A DNA stretch of 64,000 nucleotides, taken from positions 178,930 through 242,929 of the forward strand of contig NZ_JACFYF010000005.1 of assembly GCF_014050145.1 (NCBI RefSeq). The letters run 5' to 3'. How positions within the stretch are numbered: position 1 is the stretch's first letter; every line of letters starts with the position of its first letter. Origin of the DNA: Vibrio marinisediminis (lineage in GTDB: Bacteria > Pseudomonadota > Gammaproteobacteria > Enterobacterales > Vibrionaceae). Positions 56,476 through 64,000 of the stretch are shown here, piece by piece. The notes beneath the pieces are model-generated. The model was not told the DNA's origin and ran no database searches. It was given only the letters and a program-made list of their open reading frames with translations. The position numbers were made by a program, and so were the translations under genes.

Positions 56476-59013
56476 ATGACGCTCAACTCTCAAATCACTT
56501 TAAGAACTGCCGTAATTCTGCCTTTCATTCTGATTTTTTTGTGCGCCTTCGGTGTTATTACCATGGTGCAAGATGCCAATTATGAAGAGATGGCAAAAGA
56601 TATCAGTCGCAAGCAATTATCGGCATTACGCCACAATGTGGAGTTAGAGCTTGATTCTTTTCTTTATAAACCGCTACAAGCCAGTTTAGTGCTCAGCCAC
56701 AGTATTGAATTACATCGCTTATACCAAACTCATGATGTTTCAGCGATTCAATCAGCGATGCTGAGTAAATTCAGCCAGCTCTATAATAGCGTGTCGCAGC
56801 TGGATAATGTTGGCTTTGGTGGTAAAGCGGGTGAGTATGTGGGTTTACGTAAAGAAACCGCTGACAACTACTCTTTAATGTTACAAGACAACCTTCATCA
56901 TCAAGGGTTAGTCATCTACCAAACTCATGAAGTCAGCAATAATATTCGCTCGGTGATCAAAAATTACGATCCTCGACTTCGCCCTTGGTACAAACCACTG
57001 GCTGGTACCGAGGAGCCTCGTTGGTCGGCTATATACGCCAATGCGGATGAACGCCAAGAAGTCACGTTATCATCTATTGCACCTGTTCATTACAACAATG
57101 AGTTGCAAGGTGTGGTGGTCGCAGATGTCAAGCTCAGCACCTTTAACGACTTTCTCAGCCAGCAACAAAACAGCTCTGGTGCCATCATCTACTTATTTGA
57201 TGAGACTAAACGTCTCATCGCGCATTCCACTGGTGGTAGCATCATTTCTTGGGGAACTGAACACAGCTTGAAAGGGCAACGCTTATTAACCTCAGAAAGT
57301 TCAAACGCTGTCATTCAATCTAGTGCTGATTACACAAACTCTCATCCATTACCAACCGAAAACTTGCTCTTTACCAGTAATGTTGAAGGCGAGCGCTACT
57401 TTCACCTTATTACTCCCTACACAGATCACAATGGGCTGAGCTGGTATATCGGTGTGGCGATTTCTGAGCATGGGCTGCTGGGGAAAATGTTAGAAAGTCA
57501 GCAAAATAGCTGGGCGATGGGTTTGTTGATTAGTGGAATCGGTATCGTGATCGGGCTGTTCGCTTTTAACCGCGTAGTCATGCCAATTACTTCGACCGCC
57601 AACGCAGCAAAACAACTCGCCCAAGGTAACTGGGATAGCGAATTACCGAAACCAGGTAATATCTATGAAACGTCCATGCTGGTGCGTGCGTTCAATGATA
57701 TGGCTGATAGTCTTAAAGCCTCTTTTGAGGAGATCAGCTTCCAGCTGCTTTACGACTCATTAACCAAACTCTACAGCAGAGAAGGGTTAGTGAAGACTTG
57801 CGGAAAATTCGAGCAATTGAATGGCTGCTTAGTCTTGATAGGTATTAATAAATTTCGCCATATCAATGACAGCATGGGGCACTTAAGTGGTGACCAACTG
57901 TTAGTGATTATCGCAGAACGAATTAAAGCGACTTTTGCGGAAGAAGCGTTACTTGCACGCATTGGCGGTGATGAGTTTGCCGTCTATTTCCCTCAACCAC
58001 AAAGTAATCAAGATGTTTCGCTGGCGGTAGGGCGAATTCAGCAAATGTTTGCTTCACCATACAATATGGGCAAAGAAAACGTCATCATTCAAGCCTCATT
58101 AGGCATTGTCCAAGATCTTGATTCTGCTGACATGACCACTTGGCTCCGTAATGGCAGCATTGCATTGAGTAATGCCAAACAAGAGCAAGCATCAGTCAGC
58201 CATTATAAACCTGAAATGGCAGACATCTCGCGCAATAAAACTCGTATGCTCGCCAAGATCAAACAAGCAATCGAGGAGCAAGAGTTTGTCCCTTACTACC
58301 AACCCATTGTCGATATCCAATCAGGTGAAGTCATTGGCGCAGAAGCATTGGCTCGCTGGTTATCGCCAACCGATGGCTTAATCTCACCACTGGAGTTCAT
58401 TTCAATTGCCGAAGAAAGCGGGTTTATTTCTGCTATCGGTAGACAAATACTCTCAAAAGCGTGTCACGATACGGTTGAAGGCATTGAGCAAGGAAAATGG
58501 AGCCATGACTTCCATTTACACGTTAACTTATCCGTCAATCAACTGGCTCACACTGATTTAATCTTTGAATTGGAAACCATTCTTGAGGAATCGAAACTGC
58601 CAGCAAATAACCTAACACTCGAGATAACTGAATCACGCCTAGTGGACAACGATCCGGTGACGATTCGCAATATGCAGGCTATTCGAGATTTAGGCATCCA
58701 GATAGCCATTGATGATTTTGGTACAGGTTACAGCTCACTCGCTTATTTACACAAACTGCCGTTCGACTGCCTGAAAATCGACCGTACTTTTATCAATAAA
58801 TTGGATATTCAAAACTTAGAGAACTCCATCGTAGCGGCGGTCATCAATATGACTCAAGGTATGAAAGTGGATATCGTCGCCGAAGGTATAGAGACCACAG
58901 AGCAGGCCGAATTGCTCAAACAATTGCACTGTCCACAGGGGCAAGGTTTTCTTTATAGCCGACCAGTTCCATTTGAAGAATGGCCAACAGATTTAGTAAA
59001 CATGAAATCATAA
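56476..59013 (+). CDS. Membrane diguanylate cyclase/phosphodiesterase with dCache sensor
   Basis: 845 aa. Helix 1 (VILPFILIFLCAFGVITMV) opens a periplasmic dCache domain (about 35-340; the RPWYKPLAG and AIYANADERQEVTLSSIAPVH blocks are typical). Helix 2 and HAMP (about 345-420) lead to GGDEF (motif ARIGGDEFAVYF intact, about 495; no RxxD inhibitory site) and a C-terminal EAL domain (GAEALARWLSP, DDFGTGYSSLAYLHKLPFDCLKIDR split, all catalytic blocks intact). Either activity may dominate; with intact EAL and GGDEF both are possible. The ligand is unknown. It lies alone between ntrC and add. No strong ribosome site is seen. Confidence 0.92.
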   Translation: MTLNSQITLRTAVILPFILIFLCAFGVITMVQDANYEEMAKDISRKQLSALRHNVELELDSFLYKPLQASLVLSHSIELHRLYQTHDVSAIQSAMLSKFSQLYNSVSQLDNVGFGGKAGEYVGLRKETADNYSLMLQDNLHHQGLVIYQTHEVSNNIRSVIKNYDPRLRPWYKPLAGTEEPRWSAIYANADERQEVTLSSIAPVHYNNELQGVVVADVKLSTFNDFLSQQQNSSGAIIYLFDETKRLIAHSTGGSIISWGTEHSLKGQRLLTSESSNAVIQSSADYTNSHPLPTENLLFTSNVEGERYFHLITPYTDHNGLSWYIGVAISEHGLLGKMLESQQNSWAMGLLISGIGIVIGLFAFNRVVMPITSTANAAKQLAQGNWDSELPKPGNIYETSMLVRAFNDMADSLKASFEEISFQLLYDSLTKLYSREGLVKTCGKFEQLNGCLVLIGINKFRHINDSMGHLSGDQLLVIIAERIKATFAEEALLARIGGDEFAVYFPQPQSNQDVSLAVGRIQQMFASPYNMGKENVIIQASLGIVQDLDSADMTTWLRNGSIALSNAKQEQASVSHYKPEMADISRNKTRMLAKIKQAIEEQEFVPYYQPIVDIQSGEVIGAEALARWLSPTDGLISPLEFISIAEESGFISAIGRQILSKACHDTVEGIEQGKWSHDFHLHVNLSVNQLAHTDLIFELETILEESKLPANNLTLEITESRLVDNDPVTIRNMQAIRDLGIQIAIDDFGTGYSSLAYLHKLPFDCLKIDRTFINKLDIQNLENSIVAAVINMTQGMKVDIVAEGIETTEQAELLKQLHCPQGQGFLYSRPVPFEEWPTDLVNMKS

Positions 59014-59070
59014 TGTGCAATATCTGATGAAATAGCCGTTATATTGGGCTGACACTCACTAATTTGCTTC

Positions 59071-59108
59071 TTATACTTAGCTCAAATCACAAATTGAGCT
59101 AAGTATAA
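59071..59108 (+). promoter_or_regulatory. Perfect 15-bp inverted repeat overlapping the add start
   Basis: TTATACTTAGCTCAA pairs perfectly with TTGAGCTAAGTATAA around an 8-nt loop. The last paired base is the A of the add start codon, and the 3' arm contains the only candidate ribosome site. It could be an operator for a dimeric repressor or an RNA hairpin that hides the start. Confidence 0.75.
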
Positions 59109-60109
59109 TGATAACTAAGAATTTGCCCCTCACTGATCTACATCGCCACCTTGATGGCAATATCAGAACGAAGACCATTCTAGAATTAGGTCAAAAATTT
59201 GCGGTTGCTTTGCCTGCATATGATATTGCAAGCCTGACTCCACACGTCCAAATTGTCGAAGCTGAGCCTTCGCTGGTTGCTTTTCTCTCTAAGCTAGATT
59301 GGGGTGTCGCGGTACTTGGTGACTTAGACGCCTGTCGTCGCGTTGCTTATGAAAACGTAGAAGATGCTTTAAACGCTCAAATTGATTACGCCGAATTGCG
59401 TTTTTCACCATACTACATGGCAATGAAACACAACCTTCCTGTTGCAGGTGTGGTTGAAGCTGTGGTTGATGGTGTACAAGCCGGTATGCGTGACTTTGGT
59501 ATCAAAGCAAACCTAATTGGCATCATGAGCCGTACGTTTGGTACGGAAGCTTGCCAACTTGAGCTGGATGCTATCTTGACGCAAAGAGACAACATCGTAG
59601 CTGTTGACCTTGCAGGTGATGAGCTTGGTCAGCCTGGCGAACTATTCGTAAAACACTTTGCCCAAGTAAAAGACGCGGGGCTTCAGGTGACAGTACACGC
59701 AGGTGAAGCCGCTGGTGCTGAAAGTATGTGGCAAGCCATTCATGAGCTTGGTGCAACGCGAATTGGTCACGGCGTAAAAGCGATTCACGATCCAAAACTG
59801 ATGGATTACCTAGCAGAGAACAAGATTGGTATTGAATCTTGCCTTACCTCTAACTTCCAAACCAGCACTGTCGAATCGTTAGCAAATCACCCGCTAAAAC
59901 AGTTCCTTGAACACGGTGTAATGGCCTGTATCAACACTGATGACCCAGCCGTTGAGGGTATCGAGCTTCCATACGAATATGAAGTTGCTGCCCCACAAGC
60001 TGGCTTGTCAGCCCAGCAGATCCGCCAAGCGCAAATTAATGGCTTAGATCTGGCGTTTATTTCTGATGCGGAAAAACAGCAACTCAGAGATCAAGCTGCA
60101 ACTCGATAA
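59108..60109 (+). CDS. add: Adenosine deaminase (Add)
   Basis: 333 aa. It converts adenosine to inosine. Zinc and catalytic residues: HxH in [14 protein letters not shown] (about residue 12), [13 protein letters not shown] (about 197), RIGHGVKAI (about 220) and the NTDDPAVEG metal/proton site (about 277). The start ATG lies in the 3' arm of the inverted repeat at 59071-59108. No strong Shine-Dalgarno is present, so translation may depend on refolding. A terminator follows. With the purine permease and phosphoribosyltransferase it forms the local purine-salvage set. Confidence 0.96.
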   Translation: MITKNLPLTDLHRHLDGNIRTKTILELGQKFAVALPAYDIASLTPHVQIVEAEPSLVAFLSKLDWGVAVLGDLDACRRVAYENVEDALNAQIDYAELRFSPYYMAMKHNLPVAGVVEAVVDGVQAGMRDFGIKANLIGIMSRTFGTEACQLELDAILTQRDNIVAVDLAGDELGQPGELFVKHFAQVKDAGLQVTVHAGEAAGAESMWQAIHELGATRIGHGVKAIHDPKLMDYLAENKIGIESCLTSNFQTSTVESLANHPLKQFLEHGVMACINTDDPAVEGIELPYEYEVAAPQAGLSAQQIRQAQINGLDLAFISDAEKQQLRDQAATR

Positions 60110-60134
60110 TCGCGTTTAGCGGCACTCAATAGAC

Positions 60135-60163
60135 AAAGCCAATACTCTGTATTGGCTTTTTTA
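60135..60163 (+). terminator. Terminator of add
   Basis: AAAGCCAATAC-TCT-GTATTGGCTTT then TTTA; strong. It ends add before the converging pdxY. Confidence 0.9.
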
Positions 60164-60200
60164 TATCACTCTTTAATTCAATACTCACTTTAGCGACATA

Positions 60201-60240
60201 AAAAAACCGTTCATCAGCGGCAAGAAGCCAATGAACGGTT
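60201..60240 (-). terminator. Terminator of tyrP-pdxY
   Basis: On the minus strand AACCGTTCAT pairs with ATGAACGGTT (10 bp, 15-nt loop) followed by TTTTTTT. It lies 38 nt after pdxY. Confidence 0.82.
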
Positions 60241-60277
60241 GGTAAACTAAAACTCACCTTGAAGGCAAAAAAAACCT

Positions 60278-61165
60278 TTAGACTGAGTAATAAGTGAATG
60301 AGTTATCTTGAACACATTTTCCTAGTTCAAATTTCTCTTCTGGTTCAACAATTTCATCTTGTGCCGCTATGGTTTGCAGTTCCCACTCACCAAGCTGATG
60401 TGTTTTTTTCACTACCGCATAGGCGGCTTCATTACAGTGCTTAAATGCTCGGGCTACCGACCACTCTTTTAGTAGGCCAGCAGTAAATAGCGATGAAATC
60501 AGATCACCAACACCAACAAGGGCTTTGTCGAAATCTAATTGAGGACGCTGCGCGATGTAACACTGGTCGTCAAATGCAAGCATCATAGAAAACTTATCAT
60601 CCGAAATTGAATATAGGTGTTTAACCAAGACAATTTGAGGACCTAACGTCAATGCCTTCTTACAAGCTGCTACAGCATCATTCAGACTGTTAATTTCCAT
60701 ACCAGCAAACTGGCTCAGTTCAAACTGGTTTGGCACAATAACGTCCGCCATTGGCATTAAGGTGTCCAAGATATACTCTGAGATACCTTCATTAACAATG
60801 CAGCCTTTGTCTGGTGCGCCCATAACGGGATCGCAAACATAAATAGATGCTGGGTTGTAACTTTTGACTTTCTTAACCAGTTCAGCAACCATTTCGCATT
60901 GCTCAACACTGCCTTGGTAACCAGTCACTACTGCATCACATTTTTTCAGCGCGCCAATTTTCTCTAAACCGAGAGTTAATTCTGCGATATCCGAAGCCGG
61001 AAAGGCGTGCCCAGTCCAACCCTCGGAGTATTGGGTGTGATTGGAAAACTGCACCGTATGTATAGGGAAAACTTCAAACCCCATACGTTGTAAAGGAAAA
61101 ACGGCTGAGCTGTTCCCTGCGTGACCGTACACTACATGACTCTGAATCGAAATCACACCGCGCAT
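60278..61165 (-). CDS. pdxY: Pyridoxal kinase (PdxY)
   Basis: 295 aa ribokinase-fold kinase that phosphorylates pyridoxal in vitamin B6 salvage. The N-terminus [20 protein letters not shown] is diagnostic of PdxY, and the ATP/anion-hole block [15 protein letters not shown] (about residue 220) keeps the GxGD catalytic Asp. [13 protein letters not shown] near 115 is the nucleotide-side loop. It starts 12 nt after the tyrP stop on the same strand, a pairing that links B6 cofactor salvage with aromatic amino-acid uptake. Confidence 0.95.
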   Translation of the reverse strand: MRGVISIQSHVVYGHAGNSSAVFPLQRMGFEVFPIHTVQFSNHTQYSEGWTGHAFPASDIAELTLGLEKIGALKKCDAVVTGYQGSVEQCEMVAELVKKVKSYNPASIYVCDPVMGAPDKGCIVNEGISEYILDTLMPMADVIVPNQFELSQFAGMEINSLNDAVAACKKALTLGPQIVLVKHLYSISDDKFSMMLAFDDQCYIAQRPQLDFDKALVGVGDLISSLFTAGLLKEWSVARAFKHCNEAAYAVVKKTHQLGEWELQTIAAQDEIVEPEEKFELGKCVQDNSFTYYSV

Positions 61166-61177
61166 TTATGAAACCTC

Positions 61178-62392
61178 TTAACTTAGTAGTTGTGAAAGAA
61201 TAATCACCACACCACACGCTGCACAAAGCACAAGCATTAGATTGCCACCTACAACTTTGTAATCGTTTGGATTGACGTTAATTTGTCGTGATTTAAATAC
61301 CATCGCAACGGGTAGGAATATCGCTAGGATAACCAGCGCAATCGCTGCGTATCCTAGTGCCATAATAAAACCTTCTGGATAAAACAAAGCAAAACACAGT
61401 GGCGGGAAGTAAGTCACCACCGCGACAAGCACTTTGTTTCCGTTTAATTTTTCTTTTGTTGTATCACGGATGAAGTCAAACAAACCTAAGCTCACACCCA
61501 AAAATGAAGTGATTAACGCTAGATCAGCAAAAAGACCAATGATGAGTGAGAGCTGTGAATTCTCGAGTGTCGCTGAAAGCGAAACAATCAATGCATTTAG
61601 AGTTGGGTTCGCGGTCAGATCAGGTTGCGACACCACACCTAAAGTACAGAACAACCAAAGCACGTAAATAATAAATGGCACACATGAACCGATATACATC
61701 GCTTTCTTTAAAGTCTTAGTATCACCACCTAAATAAGAGACGATGGCTGGAATGCTGCCGTGAAAACCAAACGAGGTGAAAACCACAGGTAAGGATGTCA
61801 GGATCAGACCGTACTCAACTGGCATGCTGGCAAGGTAGGCACCACTCACATTCGGGGCTAAAGACATAAGTACCACTACCATGGCACCTAACATTAGCGC
61901 AAAGAGAACTCGATTTACTTTATCAACAAGGTGCGTACCAATAGCAACAACGCAGGCAACGAGAATCGCGAAAATAATCGCCCCTATAGACGTCGGGATC
62001 TCAATCGATGCAACGGTTTTAATTCGTTCAGCAAGCTGATTACCACCGCCGGCAATATAAGCAGCAGAAAGAGAGTAGAAAAGAAAGAGCATGGCGAAAC
62101 CCGCAATGTATTTACCTTTCTCGCCAAGAAACTGCTGAGCTAATGTATGTAATGTGGCATTACTACGTGCATATTGGTGAACTTCTAGCATCAACATCGC
62201 GGTATATGTCATTAATGCCCATAGAGCAAACAACACAAGACATGAAACCGTATAGCCTAATCCTGCAGAAACAATCGGTAGAGATAGCATCCCTGCGCCA
62301 ATCGATGTACCGGCGATAATTAACCCGCTTCCTATTATTTTCGATGTACCCGCCTTTGTGCTGGTACCGTAAGCTATGCTCTTTTCATTCAT
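61178..62392 (-). CDS. tyrP: Aromatic amino acid permease (TyrP-like)
   Basis: 404 aa, HAAAP/Mtr-TyrP family, about 11 membrane helices. Signature IAGTSIGAGMLSLPI near residue 28, then LFALWALMTYTAMLMLEVHQ, VFTSFGFHGSIPAIVSYLGG and FPPLCFALFYPEGFIMALGYA, closer to TyrP than to Mtr or TnaB. Expected substrate tyrosine, possibly tryptophan or phenylalanine. It heads a two-gene operon with pdxY. The ribosome site before ATG 62392 is weak (AAGAA). A structured leader lies 120-280 nt upstream. No convincing TyrR box was found. Confidence 0.88.
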   Translation of the reverse strand: MNEKSIAYGTSTKAGTSKIIGSGLIIAGTSIGAGMLSLPIVSAGLGYTVSCLVLFALWALMTYTAMLMLEVHQYARSNATLHTLAQQFLGEKGKYIAGFAMLFLFYSLSAAYIAGGGNQLAERIKTVASIEIPTSIGAIIFAILVACVVAIGTHLVDKVNRVLFALMLGAMVVVLMSLAPNVSGAYLASMPVEYGLILTSLPVVFTSFGFHGSIPAIVSYLGGDTKTLKKAMYIGSCVPFIIYVLWLFCTLGVVSQPDLTANPTLNALIVSLSATLENSQLSLIIGLFADLALITSFLGVSLGLFDFIRDTTKEKLNGNKVLVAVVTYFPPLCFALFYPEGFIMALGYAAIALVILAIFLPVAMVFKSRQINVNPNDYKVVGGNLMLVLCAACGVVIILSQLLS

Positions 62393-62523
62393 AATTACTG
62401 TTCTTATTCACGTTACTTATTGGAAATTAATAAATTTAACTAAATTTTATAATTAGTATTAATGCCTTTCTTCAGGTCACACTGTTTAGCTAAACGTATT
62501 CATTTTGCTGCTTAATAAGATTT

Positions 62524-62671
62524 TTCGTAGCCAGCGTCTTCGCCTTTCTGGTGGCGTAACCACCATTAGTCGTTGCTAGTTTTCGACCAGTTAAAGTGAA
62601 AAGTGACTCTGCTAGGTAAGCCAATTGTGTTCAGTAGCATTGGCATCTCACATTCCCTCTCAGCAGAGTCA
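62524..62671 (-). ncRNA. Structured leader element upstream of tyrP-pdxY (candidate)
   Basis: GC-richer island in AT-rich DNA. On the minus strand TGACTCTGCT pairs with AGCAGAGTCA (10 bp, 62662-62671 with 62604-62613), enclosing GCCAAT/ATTGGC (6 bp, 62639-62644 with 62620-62625); further down TGGTGG/CCACCA closes a 5-nt loop. No Rfam family is recognised by eye. It may be a tyrP leader, an independent small RNA or a dispersed Vibrio repeat. Confidence 0.5.
62566..62646 (-). CDS. Possible 26-codon leader peptide ORF
   Basis: Minus-strand ATG complementing 62644-62646, preceded by GAGAGGGA at a spacing of about 7 nt, encodes a 26-residue peptide beginning MPMLLNTIGLPSRV and ending TFHFNWSKTSND before TAA. 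Aromatic residues cluster near the end (Phe-His-Phe-Asn-Trp). A 6-bp hairpin follows the stop directly. Its position 174 nt before the tyrP start suggests an attenuator leader, but it lies inside a structured repeat-like element and may not be translated. Confidence 0.35.
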   Translation of the reverse strand: MPMLLNTIGLPSRVTFHFNWSKTSND

Positions 62672-63903
62672 ATTACAATTTATTTATTAAATGAAAGAAA
62701 TACCTTGAAAGGTTATCTGTCGCTTTATTTTGTACACAAATAAAAACACAAATAATTTATTTATTACTTTGAACTTGAACGTATTTTTATTCTGATAATC
62801 AGATCTAACTACGTAGAATATAAGTTATTTTTTTGGTAGGAAATAGATGTAATGGTCATATAAATTACAACCAAAATTAAAAAACATTACTGACGTCACA
62901 AATAAGGAGTGTAAATAATATTGGACGATAGCGAACAGCCCTGCTTACTGTATGTAAATTAGCAATTAAAGGTTAAATCACATAACGACATAACCACCTA
63001 AAACCATTGCAATTACTAGTGTTAAGGGAAGTTTTTCAAATTCAAACATGACCTAAATCAGCTGCAAATAAATCGTTCATATCGACTTAACCAAAACAAA
63101 TTATTTTCTATCAAGAACACTAAATTAACGTCTTAATAAAATAATAAGCAATAGTATTTAACCGCGACATAGTATGCTGTTAATCATTATTTATTTAATT
63201 AGTGACAAATGATCACAATTAAAGAAGAGCAACATGAATAACTCACTATTTTAGTCTGGTTAGTATATTAGACGGGAAATAATATACTAATCAATTCAAC
63301 TTATTACTTGTATTGATTAGTTGAATTAATGGCAAAGGTCCACATTTATTATTTCACAGATGAATCGTGAGCAACAATTTGAGCGCTAAGCTCTTGTAAG
63401 CGACAGAGTAATGATAGTGGAGGTTAGGTATTGATAAGGCACAATAATACTTACTGTAGTCATTACAGCTGACCTATGGGGTCTTTTATAACGTTTAGCT
63501 AGTCATTAATTTCGAGAAAAATGCATAAAAGCATCTCATAACCACAACATAAACCATCTTAACTCTGCATGATCAGCAGTAACACCCACACGACAGCAGC
63601 CGAATAGCAATACTCATCGAATGAGGTTGTTGCTTGGGCTTATACTCAAAAATAGACTCAGATTAGAGCAAGCTAAGGCGTTCATACAAAAAATGGCAGG
63701 TTAACAAGGGAAAGGCAACCTCCCTCTATTGTGGCTCAATAGCTCTGACAGGGATGCTTTTATCAGTAGGAAGATCAACGAGCAAAGTGCACGGTTACTG
63801 GGACCTCTTTGTACAGCATAGCTAGTGACTACAAATCAATTTTCGTAGCAGTTCATTCACGGCGATGACCATTTTATCTCATGAACTTTTTCTTCGCTTA
63901 TAC
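62672..63903. other. AT-rich intergenic region without a protein gene
   Basis: About 1.2 kb with no plausible ORF on either strand. Seen here: an 11-bp inverted repeat TTAGTATATTA / TAATATACTAA (63260-63270 and 63280-63290), followed directly by interleaved repeats CTAATCAA, TTCAA, TTGATTAG, TTGAA (63287-63325) that could form an H-type pseudoknot. A 14-codon TTG frame with AAGGAG before it (62919 region) is too weak to call. Promoters for genes beyond the window may lie here. Confidence 0.6.
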
Positions 63904-63937
63904 GAAAAAGCCCACTGATTTCTCAGTGGGCTTTTCG
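63904..63937 (-). terminator. Terminator after tRNA-Ser
   Basis: On the minus strand GCCCACTGA-GAAA-TCAGTGGGC followed by TTTTTCG; strong hairpin just downstream of the tRNA gene. Confidence 0.9.
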
Positions 63938-63941
63938 AATG

Positions 63942-64000
63942 TGGCGGAGAGATAGGGATTTGAACCCTAGGTGGGCTATTAACCCACGCCGGTTTTCAAG
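63942..64000 (-). tRNA. tRNA-Ser(UGA), 3' part (5' end outside window)
   Basis: Read on the minus strand, the window begins in the anticodon loop: CTTGAAAACCGG gives anticodon TGA and the 3' anticodon stem. A long variable arm (GTGGGTTAATAGCCCAC), the T-arm with GGTTCAAATCC and the 3' acceptor strand ending CCGCCA follow. Long variable arm plus anticodon identifies a class II tRNA-Ser. The encoded CCA is at 63942-63944. Confidence 0.93.

Noticed and set aside
59014-59107. Adenine riboswitch upstream of add, as in V. vulnificus
   Set aside because: The invariant GTTTCTACC core and P1-P3 stems are absent; only a perfect inverted repeat is present.
62919-62962. 14-codon TTG frame after AAGGAG in the noncoding region
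   Set aside because: Too short, rare start codon and no context; could be a chance frame or a remnant.

Overview
The window reads as a Vibrio main-chromosome segment (family Vibrionaceae). Support comes from the gene content and order: gmk-rpoZ-spoT-trmH-recG, cysQ-nudE-nfuA-comF/bioH, tex-greB, ompR-envZ, the complete type II secretion cluster epsC-N, hslR-hslO-pckA, typA/glnA-ntrB-ntrC, then add. Codon use looks even, and I see no insertion sequence, integrase, prophage or CRISPR array. Species cannot be fixed from the sequence alone.

Layout. (1) 1-9.6 kb: a D-glucuronate catabolic block: eda (cut by the left edge), kdgK, uxaC, uxuB and the TRAP permease genes on the minus strand; the TRAP binding protein, a GntR regulator and uxuA on the plus strand. 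Repeated TTGGTTGACCAA-type palindromes in the divergent promoter and before the regulator gene look like its operators. Uptake plus UxaC-UxuB-UxuA-KdgK-Eda carries glucuronate to pyruvate and glyceraldehyde-3-phosphate; no uxaA or uxaB is seen. (2) 9.6-11.75 kb: psiE and an NCS2 purine permease whose leader holds a guanine-class purine riboswitch and two PurR-type boxes. (3) 12-26.5 kb: nucleotide, stringent-response, tRNA-modification and repair genes, sulfur/Fe-S and biotin genes, one unknown ORF, tex, greB and a phosphoribosyltransferase. (4) 26.6-28.8 kb: ompR and envZ, with a terminator-like hairpin between them. (5) 28.8-40 kb: a 12-gene minus-strand type II secretion operon with many short overlaps. 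(6) 40.3-49.1 kb: Hsp33 system, PEP carboxykinase, AsmA-like protein, GNAT/thioesterase fusion, D-aminoacyl-tRNA deacylase, YihY, a DUF2959 lipoprotein and an orphan P-loop ATPase. (7) 49.2-56.3 kb: typA and the nitrogen-control locus glnA-(DUF4124)-ntrB-ntrC, with a sigma-54 promoter and phased NtrC sites. (8) 56.5-62.4 kb: a GGDEF/EAL sensor, adenosine deaminase behind a start-overlapping perfect inverted repeat, and a tyrP-pdxY pair. (9) 62.4-64 kb: about 1.5 kb of AT-rich DNA without an ordinary protein gene, containing a structured element with a possible 26-codon leader ORF, then the 3' part of a tRNA-Ser(UGA) gene.

The window is mostly conserved housekeeping DNA. The observations most worth a second look are regulatory: the stacked PurR/guanine-riboswitch control of the purine permease, the structured leader with an aromatic-rich mini-ORF upstream of tyrP-pdxY, and the 15-bp perfect inverted repeat that includes the first base of the add start codon. 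I found no clear new multi-gene defence or metabolic system.
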